The notes beneath the pieces were generated by a model. It saw only the letters and a program-made list of their open reading frames with translations, was not told the origin of the DNA and did not search any database. From Whalleya microplaca (lineage: Eukaryota; Ascomycota; Sordariomycetes; Xylariales; Xylariaceae): DNA of 64,000 bases. Of this stretch, positions 37,148 to 49,480 are shown one piece after another. Within the stretch, counting starts at the first letter, position 1; every line of letters starts with the position of its first letter. The position numbers were made by a program, and so were the translations under genes. The DNA lies in contig MU385715.1 of assembly GCA_022497155.1 (NCBI GenBank), positions 1,302,001-1,366,000 on the forward strand, written 5' to 3'.

Positions 37148-40100
37148 AAACCCGGAATAAAATAAGCGTAATACCTTCGAGAATTTTTACGTATTATATT
37201 TTAGCGAAACTTTAGCGGATACCCGGTACGGCATTTTAACCGATAGTTATATAAAAAATGCGCGGGAAAAGACTATCGGAATAGCCCGTCTCTTTATTAA
37301 AAAAACACAATATAATATGCCAACTATTTATTTTAAACTTATTATAAAAATAACATAATAAATTTAGCCTATTTAAAATAATTATTTCGAGTTCGAGAAG
37401 TTTTAGCGTTATATAAATAAATATTCCGAAATTATATATTAGAAATTTAAGTTCCGCGTAATTTTTATAATAACTAAAATTATATAAGTAAATTAGTTAT
37501 ATAATATCGTAAAAGGCTTAAATATTAGCTTGGAATAATTATATAAATAAATTACGGACTTAAATATTACTTATAAAAATGCGATTTTCTTAAAAAAATT
37601 GGGAGCGGAAAGGGCTAAACGCTATATAATAATTAAAAACCCGAAAAATAAGCCCTAGCCTTAACCGGTTAATTTAATAACTAAATAACCGATAGTAAAA
37701 AAGCTATTATATAAGCTCGCGTAAAAAAAACGAAAGATTTCCGACCTAAATATAATAGTCGTAGCTTTAGGTAAAAAACTATATAATATTTAAAAAAAAG
37801 CCATAACTGCCGAAAAAGAAAAAACTAATTGTCGCAAAAGCGAGATAAGGCAATTTATAACCGCGATACGGCTAAAAGGAAGTTATAGGCCTATAAAAGT
37901 ACCCCACATTCGATAATAAATAGCAGTAAAAAAAAAGCGGCAAAATAACAAATCCCCCGGTATAATATAATTAAAAAGGGTTGTTATAAAGTAGTAATGT
38001 ATATTATAAAATAAATAAAGATCTAGCATTTAGGTTATAACGGACTGCGATCCTAAATACTTAGGATCTTTTATTTTTTTTATCTATTATTTTATTTTAT
38101 TTAATCTAAGCTAGTTTATAAGACCCCTCCGGGGCCCTATATTAATAATAAAAAGGCGCGAGATACTGTTAATTTCGAAATTTAACACTAATTAATAACT
38201 AATAAATTAAAAGTAAACGCTAATTATTTCCGAAACGACTTATAAAAACGCGTATATATTAAAAAAAATATAAGTAAAAAGGCAGCCTTTATACTAATAT
38301 CTTATTTATAACTGATATATTTTAACTGTATTAAAACTAGTTAGCAGTTATTTAATTACTTATATATCTAATATAATAACTTTAATACTAAAAAAAAGCA
38401 GTAGCTTTATTTAATAAATTATATATAAATAAAATACCCGATTACTTAACCTTTAAAAACCTTTTCGTAAAGTATATAAGTAATAGCGAAAAGCCACACT
38501 CGAAATAAAAAACGGAATTTAAACGTAAACTTACTACCGAACTTTAATACGCGTTAGTAATATTATTAATCGACCCGATAATAAATTTCGAGACTTACGT
38601 ATATCGCGTTTAAAAATTAGACCTTATTTTTAAATAAATATTAGCAGGAACGCGTTTAACTCTAACTACTACCGAATTAAATAAATAACCCTATAATAAT
38701 CGCGGAAGAAATAACTAACGTAATATTTCGTAATAAAATATTTTAATACGCGATACCGTTAAAGCCCCGACTACCGGAATTAAAGCAAAAATTACTTAAA
38801 TTATCGCTATATAAAAAAACTTTTTCTCCAAAAAATATAACAAGCCGACTAATAATAAATTTATTAAATTAATTTAAAAAAACCGTTATTTTATTTATTA
38901 ATTAACCGCTTATATTACTTCCCGTTACCCCGAAAAATAGAAAAAGTCCGATCGAATCGCCGTTATTATTGTAAAAATATTTAGCCGAAACTTAAAATTA
39001 AACCTAAAAAAATTAGAAAAAAACTCTAACGTAAAATCGGAATCGGAAAACTAGCGACCTCAAGAAATATCGACTCCCTTTTAAAAAAAATATTAGCTTT
39101 AGTAAAAAATACTTAGGAAATATTATATAACTTTTTAAATAAGTATTTAAGGGGCAACCTTTTAATTATAGCCTATATTATAATTAATAACGGATATTTT
39201 TTAACTATTTTTTTATTTTAATTAATATAAAAATAAATAGTTATATTTTTATAAATATAAAGTTTACAAAATAAATAATAAAACTCTTAAAACCCTATAA
39301 GATTACTAGGTTTTATTTATAATAAATCGGCGGATTTAATAATAAAATTACCTGAATAATCGATATAACTTTAATCGCTAACCTAATAATTTAAAGTAAG
39401 GATTTCTTAAATACCCCTCTCTTAATAATCGATATAAAATAAAACCTAATCTTAAAAAAGAAATAATTTTAAAAATATAATATATAAATAGACCTTAAGC
39501 GGCATTATTTATTATTTTCTTCCGATTAGCCGAAAAGCGAGATTTAACCTATATATATTTTATTAAATAAGGCCGGGAAATTACTATAAAGTCTTATATA
39601 TTAAAAAAACGCTAATAAGCGTAACGAAAAGTTTGCTAAAAAAAACCAGCGCCGATAAATAAGAAGTAAAAGCAAATAAAAAAAAAATAAAAAAATACCG
39701 GATAAATTACTTTTACCCCCATTAGCTAAAATACAGTAGCGAATTTTAAAATTAAAGGATATAAAGCATGTCCGGAATAAACGAGTAATTATAATAAAAT
39801 CCCTAAAGGACTAAAAAAATAAACAACTTTTAATAAGCCGACTTATATTATTATAATAACGTTTTAAAGTTATATTAAAAGTTTCTCGCCTTATTACCGA
39901 TATAAATATAAGCTAAAACTAAGGTTTTTATTATATAAATAAAAAGTTATATTAATAAAAAAACCTCCTCCCATATCCCGAAAGTATTAAAAAAAGACGT
40001 AAATATAAATGCGTAACTAACGAAAAGGACCTATCGTTTCGAAATAATCGGGGTATTTATAAGCTTAAGCGAGACGTGTTTAGCTGGTATAAATATTATA

Positions 40101-40691
40101 TAAATATAGCTATAGTTTTAGCCGAGCTTTTTCTCGAAATAGCTAGGGAAATTTATATAGATATAATAAGCCTATATAAAATCGACCGATTTATTAAAGA
40201 TAAGCGCGAAATTACCGACCTTTTATACGCCGACGCTAGAAAATTTTAAAAATAAATTAGGAAGGTAGTGCCGGAATATTATTACGAGATATTAAAAGTG
40301 TTTAGTAAGGTCGAATCCGATATACTATCGCTTTATTATTTTAATAATTATATAATTAAGTTAAAACTTAAAGCAATACCTGATAACCTAGGGTATAGTT
40401 TATTATATAAAATATTTATAAAAAAATTAAAGGAGTATCGGAAGTATATTACCGAGAATTTATATAAAGGCTTTATAAAATTAAGCGTAATATTATAAGT
40501 TGCGCTTATATTATTTGCCGTTAAGTAAAATAGGGGCTTTCGATTTTATGTAGATTATTAGAAGCTAAATAAAATTATAATTAAAAATAAATATCCGCTA
40601 CCTTTTATTAAAAAAACGTTAGCATAAATTTTTAAAGCTAAAATATTTATTAAAATCGATATTTAATAAGCTTTTTATAAGATCCGGATAA
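37148..40691 (+). pseudogene. E3 gag, protease and start of reverse transcriptase
   Basis: E3 resumes after E4a. From 37148 to about 38,150 I recognise no domain; a perfect 8-bp hairpin lies at 38049-38068. A Gag-like core is readable at about 38,400-38,700 (TEFKRKLTTEL followed by FETYVYRV). Retropepsin lies at about 39,170-39,530, ending IDIK then NIQIDP-like. A 76-codon open stretch (40268-40498) matches the conserved segment just before reverse transcriptase in Ty3/gypsy proteins (PEYYYEILKVFSKVESD, then ITENLYKGFI). The frame enters reverse transcriptase and stops at the E5b insertion, after K-I-R-I. Confidence 0.7.
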
Positions 40692-40917
40692 TGTTATAGG
40701 GCTAGTATGCCGTGGTATATATATATCGCTTGTTTTTTTTTTTACTCTTAGATAAAATATATATAGCTTAAACGGCTTTATAGCCGATAATAGATATATT
40801 TTTTCTTTCGATTAATCGCTATTATAAGTGACATTTTTATTTCGTCGCCTTGATTATTTCCGATTAATTAAGCTATAAAGTGGTACTTTTTTTACCCTAA
40901 TACCCTATTTTAATATA
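40692..40917 (+). repeat. E5b 5' LTR (226 bp)
   Basis: Starts TGTTATAGGGCTAGTATG and ends TTTTAATATA, a RIP form of the family terminus. The interior begins TTTAGCTTTTCCGG. Confidence 0.88.
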
Positions 40918-43900
40918 TTTAGCTTTTCCGGATAGGCCTTAATTTCTTCGCCTTTTTAATTAATCGAGAAGAATAATCTAAATAAAGGCAGTAATAAAAT
41001 AAGATTAAAAGAGAAGAACTTTAATAAAACCTTTAAAACTACTAAATTAATCGAACTTATAAAAAAGAAGCACTAACTAAAAAAAGAACTGACAGTAAAC
41101 AATTATTTAAAATAAAGAAATAATGCTAAAAATAAATAAATTAATAAAAAGATTTATAAAAAACTTATAATATATATTAATAAGTTAGTAATATAAAGAT
41201 ATAAAGATATAGAGAATATAAAGTATAAAAAATATAAGAATATAGTAATACGAAGATATAAAAAAGTATAAGTTTTAATAAAGCAAGTTAAATATAAGAA
41301 AATTAGTAGTACGAAAGATTAGGAAAAATTAGAAAATTATAAAGTATATAGTAAATAATATATAAAAACGTACTACGGTTTAAATCTATAGGGTGGATTA
41401 AGGTGGAATTTAGGTAACGAAAATAATATCCGAGCTTTTAACTGGCTTATAAGTAATTTTGTTACGCGATTAATTAATTAATATAATATAATAGCTAGGT
41501 TGGCGATTTATTATTGAGATTTTTTTTGAAAGTTTTCTAACCTTTAAGGCTATTATTAGCGTCTTAAAAAATAGTTATAATTTTATATCTAGAATATTAT
41601 AAAATTACAACTTAATATAATTAAAAAGAATAAAATGTATTCCCTTAAAATTAAGTATAAATAAAGAATTAAGATAGCTAGATAATAAAATATTTTAAAT
41701 TATATTAAATATAGCTAAAAAGAGATTTTTCCGACTAACCGATAATTAAGGGATTATTAACTTTATTATTAATTAAAAGTACCGTTAAAATAAGAGAGAC
41801 TCGGCATTATATAATTAAAATATTTAATTAGAAATAATTAGCTAAAAGACTTTATTTTTTAATATAACGAAAAATATATAAGTCGATAAAAAGCCTATAA
41901 ACTAAAATATAGCTTCCGATTAAAAGCGACTTACTATAACCGGAAGAACTAGGTTTATAGTAATAGCTATATTATTAGACTTTCGAAACTACCTATAGCT
42001 TTTATTCGATAAAAATAATATTATAGATTAAATCGAAAATGTAATATATATATTCAATAGATATAGCTTAAAAAATAATATTAAAATTAGGGAAATATTA
42101 TATTAAATAAATAACCAAATTAATAAGCGATAAATCGAAATTTTATTAAAAGGTATTATTATTTAGAAAAAAATAAAGGTAGTTTTAAAGCGATATTTTA
42201 AAATTAGTGATTTAAAATAAATAAAAACTTTTATAAAACGGTTAAAAAACCTAGAAAAAGGTAATAAATTATTCGGATTAATAGAGATTTATTATTATAT
42301 TTTAGATTATTTAATTCGGGTAAAAGATATCCGGAAATAAGGGAAAATTAAAAAATAAGACGTTATTTTTATTAACAGTTTATAGCAAAAAATTAATTAA
42401 AAAGTTATTAAGCGGATTATATAGTTTTGCTCGAAATTATATAACGAGCTTTTCGAACTAAATTACGAAAAAGCTTAAAACGTTATATATATATAGGCGG
42501 ATATTATAGTCGGCCTAATAAATTATAATAGCTATAATATCCGATAGGTTTTACCCGATTGACTGTATAAAAATAAATCAGTTAATTATTAACGTTTAAT
42601 TTGGTTTTATTTATTATTAGTAAGCTTAAAATAGCTTAAAGTTATTTTAAAAAAAGAGATTTTATTTTTTTAGTTAGATAAAATAAAAAATTTAATTAAG
42701 TTTATAAAATAAATATTTATTATATAGCTTAAAGCTAACGAAAATTTTATTATATTTATAAAAAAACTTTAATTAATATTACTAAAATTAGAATATTATA
42801 TTTTATAAAAAGAAACTTTTGCTTAATAAAATGTTTAAAAACGTAAAGTAAGAGATGTATTTTTTAATATTTATCGCGCCGGGCTTTTAAATAAAAAAGG
42901 AGAATATAAAAGGTATAATAGCCGATAAAATTAAAATAGTCGATATATATTATAACCGATATTATTTTAAAGGTATAATTAAGATATTTGTTTTTTTTAT
43001 AGAGAATTAAGCCATTTTTTTATTACTTATTTTTTAATAGTATTATTAAATCGCGATAATATAATGCGATATAATAATTAATTTAGGGGATATTTTATCG
43101 GAAGTTTTTAAGCTATTTCCGAAATTAGAAATATCTTATTCTTTAGGTATATAATTACCGAAAGTAAAATAAATGGAAAAAATATTATTTAAGCCTACTT
43201 ATAATTCCTATATAAAATAAAGGTATGCGGTATTTAAATTCGGAAATTGGCTTATTATTACCTTGATAAATATAATAAGATCAAAAAAAATATAAAATTT
43301 AAATAAAACTATAATTTTATTCGATTAATAGTTAATTTATAAAATCGTAACCCGGAAACGATATTAGCTATAGATTTAAAAGTTTATAATATTAAAATAA
43401 GGGGCTTAAAAAGTAATATTTTTTATAAATTTATAAACTTATAAGATTATTTTTAGAAGGAACTAATTATTAATAAAAGCGGGAATTTTATATATAAAGT
43501 AGTAATTAAATTATTTTAATATAAAAGTAAAAATAAAATTGACGTTTTAGTATTAAAAAGGCATAAAAATATAAATAGTAGTATATTTGTAAAAAGGACG
43601 ATTAATAAAGTGCTATTAAAGCTAAACCTTTTATTTTTAATAGTCTTAAAAACGCCGAAATAAATCTAGGCTAATAAGCTAGAAAACATTATACCTAATT
43701 AATTAATTTTAGCTTTAATTTCGGAATATTAAAAAAAAAGATTTTTAAAAATGCAGCGAAAAGATTTAAAGTCTTATAAGATAATTTAATTAAATATTAT
43801 ACGGGATTTAATAAGGCATTATTTTAATACCTATTTAATAAAGCGGGTAAAATAAGTCGAAAGTTTTATAAAACGATTTATGTTTTTTTAGCCGAAATAA

Positions 43901-44228
43901 TTAATTAGTAGCAATAAAAATAATAATTTTAGTTTAATTTTATATTAAACGTATTATAGCTAGTTTTTACGTCTAAAATATATCGATTAATAATATATTT
44001 ATAATATTTAATAACGCTACCTAGATTATTATAGCACTTTTGCCGGTATTTATCCGGGATATTAAAGTATATATCCGACTATTACCCCGATTAATTATAA
44101 GAATTAGCTTTAAAAAATATAAGAACTTAATTATTACAATTATTAATACGGGTATTTAGTTAAATATTATTACGTAATTATACGTTTTTAAATATTAGAT
44201 ATTTATATGAAAAATTAAAATTATATAG

Positions 44229-44539
44229 TGTTTTAAAATAGGGTGTTAAGGTGAAGCGAAAGTGAGATATTAAGTTAAAAATAAGTGTATATAGTTACTA
44301 AAGCTATTTATATATAACTATTTGGGAATATTTGTGGTAAAAAAGTGAAGGAGATATAAGGGAAAAGGTCAGCTAAATATAGGTATGTGATCCACTGTAA
44401 ATTGCCTTATGGAGTGCCCTGTGGATACCTTGTGGAGTGCCCTGTGAATACCTTGTGAAGTGCTTTATGACGTGGCTCTAGGGGGCTTTTAGTGGCTCCT
44501 AAGCTGCTGTTAATACCCGTAATCCCCTGCCCTATTACA
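44229..44539 (-). repeat. E4b 3' LTR (311 bp)
   Basis: Plus strand reads TGTTTTAAAATAGGG at the low end and CTATTACA at the high end. On the element's own strand it is preceded by the purine tract AGGGAGGGA (44540-44548). Confidence 0.88.
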
Positions 44540-44549
44540 TCCCTCCCTG

Positions 44550-44582
44550 ATTTTTCAGCTAGCGTTCACGTAGCTGAAAAAT
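44550..44582 (-). other. Hairpin next to the E4b polypurine tract
   Basis: Perfect 12-bp arms (ATTTTTCAGCTA and TAGCTGAAAAAT) with a 9-nt loop. The equivalent hairpin in E4a (24376-24410) keeps its fold despite changed bases. It lies directly upstream of the purine tract on the element's strand. Confidence 0.65.
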
Positions 44583-44676
44583 TAAAAAAAAAAAAAAATT
44601 GAAAACACGCCCCACACTTGAATGCCTGACCTTCAGATCTGAAAAAAAAAAATTTTCACCCCAGGGACCTTAGGGT

Positions 44677-44860
44677 AACAGGTCAGATAGCCACAGCTAT
44701 CAGCAGCAGCAGCAGGTCAGGTGACAACAGGTCAGCTAGCCACAGCTATCAGCAGCAGCAGGTGGTCAGGTGACAACAGGTCAGCTAGCCACAGCTAGCC
44801 ACGGCTTTCAACAGGTCAGATAGCCACAGCTATCAGCAGCAGCAGGTCAGGTCAGGTGAC
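44677..44860 (-). repeat. Tandem repeat array in E4b
   Basis: Four units of about 35-50 bp, each starting AACAGGTCAG on the plus strand and containing TAGCCACAGCTA and usually CAGCAGCAG runs, ending GGTGAC. E4a has a degenerate, longer version at about 24,500-24,830. Confidence 0.75.
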
Positions 44861-45431
44861 CTCCCTGTAAGCCTCCCTAGCAGCTGATAGCCTCCCTTGC
44901 TGCTGAAGGTGGCATTCAAGTGATGTGGTGTATTAAGGTGTGTAAAAGTGTCATCCGATATCGTTATCCATATAAATTATATACGTATTAATAGCTGGCT
45001 ATATCTAGCTATATACCAAGCATAATTAGCTTGTTATTATTGCCTATATAAAATAGACAGATTTATATATAAAAATATACGGTCTAGTGTTTCTGGTATT
45101 ATCGCGCTTTATATTTCTAGTATTTTGGTATATAAAAAAAAGAAAATTTGTAAATTGTAGGTAATAAGTGACGTAAATGTAATATAGATAAAAACAGCTG
45201 GCTGGCCATCGATCGAATATATAGCTTAATTCGATTTGTATAAAAAATAAGTGGCTATTAAATAAAATGGAATGAAATAATTCGCGTGCGAAAGTAAGTT
45301 TAATAGTAGATATACTTTAAGTAACTATTGCTAGTGAATTCTATGCTTCCGTAATATATAATATAAAAGACTATTTTTGCTCGATTAATTAAAAGGCAAA
45401 GAAGTTAAGGCTTGTCCGGGGGTAAGCTAAA

Positions 45432-45742
45432 TATTTTAAGACAAGGTATTAAGGTAAAGCGAAAGTAAGATATTAAGTCAAAAATAAGTATATATAGCTA
45501 CCAGAGCTATCTGTATATAACTATCTGGTGATATCTGTGGTAAAAAAGTGAAGGAGATATAAAGGAAAAGGTTAGCTAAATATAGGTATATAATTTACTA
45601 TAAATTGCCCTGTGGAATGCCCTGTGGATACCCTGTGAAATGCCCTGTGGATACCCTATGGAGTGCTTTATGACGTGGCTTCAGGGGGCTTTTAGTGGCT
45701 CCTAAGCTGCTGTTAATACCCGTAATCCCCTGCCTTATTACA
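45432..45742 (-). repeat. E4b 5' LTR (311 bp)
   Basis: Same length as its partner. On the plus strand its low end reads TATTTTAAGACAAGG (RIP form of TGT...) and directly follows the leader shared with E5. Confidence 0.88.
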
Positions 45743-48700
45743 ATAGTCCGGCTTTAATATATTAGTAAATAATAAAACTAGAAGCTTTAGTTTAATCGAA
45801 AAACCTATATAATTAGCAAGCTATAATTTGCCGCTACCGATTTATATAATTAGAAATTTTAAAGCCGCATTTCTGTTATTTTTTAGCCTTAATTTTATTT
45901 TTTAATCGTATATAATAATTTATCCTAAAAAAAGCTTATTAATAGCTTCGATATTTTTCGGAAATATTAAGATTATAATATCCTTTATATATAATAAATT
46001 AATTAAGCGAATTTTAGCCGACGTTATTAATCTTTTAGAAAACTAATAACTGCCGATATTAAAAGCTAGGTCGATAGTAAATAAAGGCTTTAAAATATTA
46101 CGGCAATAATAAACCTAGCGAAATTTAAAAATATAATTTAAAATAACTTAAATTTAAAATAAGTTAATAAATAAATAGAAATTACTATTAATAAGATGTT
46201 CTAAAATAGCGATTAAATATAAGCCTCGCTATTTAATAATTATTTATTAGGCTTATTATAAGAAATTATTAAAAAGGAATTTAAATAAATAATATAGCGT
46301 ATAATATTATATTATAAAAAAATATTACGGAAAAACGAAATTAAGCTATATATAATATATAAATTAAAAGTATAAAAAGATTAATTAGTCGATAATGCTA
46401 AATCGGATAATATAGTTTTATTAAAGTTAATTGATTAAAAGTAAGCAATATTATAAAATATAAAGCCGAATTTCGAACCCTAAAATATATTTAAAATAAA
46501 TAAAAAATATAAAGGTATTATTTCGTGTTTTGCTTTCGCGCCGCAAAATATTAAATTAACGAAAGAACGCTTAGACATTATTAAAATAAAGCTACTAAAT
46601 ATAAAGCTTATAAATTAAAAAAAAGTAATACTAATTAAGATTTTTTATCGATAAAAAATAATATTAGCTTAAAATTTTATAAAAATCGGCCGAATTAAAA
46701 AAAAAGTATTTTTTTTATATAAAATTAAAATAATACTATATAATATATAGTAAGCTAAATTAATTTTTATCTTAGCGTTACTAAAAATATAGGTTTTAAA
46801 TATTTTATAAAATTAGTTTAAAAATAAAATATTAGAAAAATCTTATACCTTATACTGTAACGTCTAGTTTATAATTAAGAAAAAAAATAAAAACTTTGGG
46901 TTAATTAATTCGGCTATAAAATTAAACGCTATATAAATATAAAACGCCTTTTTTCCGAATAATTGTAATAAATTTGCGGAGAAATTTACTATATAAATAA
47001 TAATTTTTATAATAGACTTTTTTTAAAATATAATTAAATATTATTATTTATATTTAACAAAAATTATATTATATTTTTAACGCCGATTAGGCTTTTCCGA
47101 ATAATAGTTTTGTTATAAGGAGGGACTAATTTAGTAATATAATTTTTACGTATTATTACCCGGATTTTATTCGATTTTATACCCGATAAGTGCGAGCTAT
47201 TTTTTAATAATATTAGTATTAAAAGGTTAAAAATAAAATATAATAATTAAAAAATCGCACTAAAAATAAAACGATTTATTTATAAATATTTAAAGAATAT
47301 TAATAATGTTTTATTTAATTTTAAACTAGCGGGAGTTATAGCTAATATAGAAAAAAGCAATTAATATAAAAACGCTGCCGTTATTATCGGCTATTTATAC
47401 AGTATTAATAGTTGTTTTCCTAATTAAGCTAAAGTTATTAAAATTACAAAATAAATACCTTATAATAATATTTCTAAAGTGCGGGCATTTTTAAAAATTA
47501 TAATTTATTATTATATATAAATTATATATTATATATTAATTATTTTACTACTAATAAAACTTCTCCGGAAAAACGTAAATTAAAAATAGGAAATAAAATA
47601 ATAGCAAGTTATAAATAAACTTAAAATAATATTAATTAATATACCCTATTTAATTATACTCGATTATATAAATAGATATATTATTTAATTTAAAGTTAAT
47701 ATGTTAGATATTAAATAAAGATATATATTAAAATAAAAAATTAATAGATACGTTTAATTTATAAGGTTTAAATCTAGTATATAAAAAGGGCTAAAACTTA
47801 ATTACGATATTATAAAACAAAAATATCTCGGGGTAGTTAAGTTTTTTCGATAATTGCGAAATTACTTTTATAATATAAGATTTATTTTCGAAACTAATAT
47901 TAAAATTTTAATCGCTTAATTAAATAATAGATTTTCTAGCTTATTTAACGCAACATTAACCCGGTAGATAGCTTTTATTAAAATATTTAATTTCGAAATA
48001 AAATATATTCTTAAAAAATAATATTAAATAGCGGATAGTTTATTATATAAACTATTAAAGCTATCCGATAAATTAAATAATTAATGGGAAAAAAAGTCGA
48101 TAATTTTATTAATATTTAGCTTAATATTCTTATAATAAAAATACTTTAATTAAATAAACTAATATAAAAAATACCGGAATTTTTTTTACTACTTATTATT
48201 TTATACCCGCTAGAAAACTAATTTAAGGTTTCCTAAAAAGTCGTAATATATTTTAATGATTTAAAATTACTTAATCGACTAAAAAGTTTTAATATAACGA
48301 AATAATATTATACGAAAGTAAGTTTCCGGAATAAAGCTATTAAATACATAATTTAAAAGGGAATTTTATAGCGGAAACTTTATAAGAAATATAGCTAATA
48401 GTATGTCGTTAATAATATTAATTAACGAAAACGTATTATTAGGGACTATTACTCGAGAGTTAAAATATATCGAGAACGAAAATCGATTTATAATAAAATA
48501 ATTAAGTTTTATTACTAAAAAGAGATATATTAGGAAATCGTAATTGCTATTAAGTATTGCTTAAAATGCTAGCTTTTTGCGGATAGACGATTTAAAAATT
48601 AAAGACTTTTTTTAACGCTAAAATAGTTATTAACTATTTAGATTATTAATATTTAATTTTTCCCGAATAATAATAAATATTTAGCTATTATTAAAGCAAA

Positions 48701-49480
48701 AAATAAATTATTAAAGTAGTCTAAAATTAAAGCACTAAAAAATGTTATAATAATTAAATATAATAAAGGCTTAAAAAATAAGGCAGAAATAGCTAAAAAT
48801 ATTATATAGTTAGGTATTAAAATATAAATTAGACTTATATATTACTTTTAGATATAAAGATAAATAAAAGTAAGTTATTAACCGATTATAAAATCTTTTA
48901 TATATATAACGGGAGAAATTAGCAAATTATAGGTTAAAAACTTAAAGCTATATTTTAGGCTAATTAAATATTTATATAAAAATATAAGTTTATATTATAC
49001 GAATTAATTTATAATAAAAAATTTATTATGCCGATCGAAATAGTTTTATTATTTTAGTAGGTCTTTAATTAGTTGGACATTTGTAATAAGGAAGATTTTA
49101 TTATTAAAAAAGTAAGGATATTGAAATAATAAGATAAAAATATTACGAAAATGGTATAAATTTTAATAAAGAAACGAAAAAAAGCGGCGGAATAAAATAA
49201 TTAATAATACCTATTAAAAAAACAGTTAAAACGATTAAAATAAAATAGCTTAGTTTTATTTTATAATATAATATAAAATATCGATATATTTAAAAATAAG
49301 AAGCTAAAATATAAATAAACTAAACTTTATTAAATTACGAAAAAACAAAAATAAAATAGGTTTTTTTTAAAAAAATTAAACGGGGTAATATTATAAGAAA
49401 TATTTTTTTTTAATTGACTAAAAAAATTTGTTTAAAATATAAAAAGGTACTGGAAATTTAATAAACCTTATAATAACTAT

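Larger units (their letters stand above)
44229..45742 (-). mobile_element. E4b: TRIM-like non-autonomous LTR element, 1,514 bp, least RIP-mutated
   Basis: Two 311-bp LTRs (44229-44539 and 45432-45742) with target duplication ATAG (44225-44228 and 45743-45746). The 892-bp interior has no ORF. On the minus strand the order is 5' LTR, leader (starting TTTAGCTTACCCCCGG, as in E5), unassigned region, four tandem units of about 46-50 bp, a 12-bp perfect hairpin, purine tract AGGGAGGGA, 3' LTR. CpA and TpG are common here, unlike everything around it, so this insertion is young or poorly RIPed. It lies in the protease region of E5b. Confidence 0.88.
40918..49480 (+). pseudogene. E5b gag-pol relic, interrupted by E4b in the protease
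   Basis: Same order as E5a. Gag fills about 40,920-43,900. The protease motif lies at about 44,130-44,170, where NTG again replaces DTG, and is cut by E4b at 44229. The frame resumes at 45743. Reverse transcriptase is at about 46,650-47,400 and integrase at about 48,400-49,460. Stops are TAA/TAG in Gln and Trp positions. Confidence 0.7.

Noticed and set aside
37640..37980. Possible Fot1/pogo transposase C-terminus inside E3
   Set aside because: Only a basic, Ala/Lys-rich resemblance; no terminal inverted repeat, TA duplication or DDE motif found.
40268..40498. 76-codon open frame as an independent gene
   Set aside because: Matches the conserved segment just upstream of Ty3/gypsy reverse transcriptase and is in frame with the E3 pol relic.
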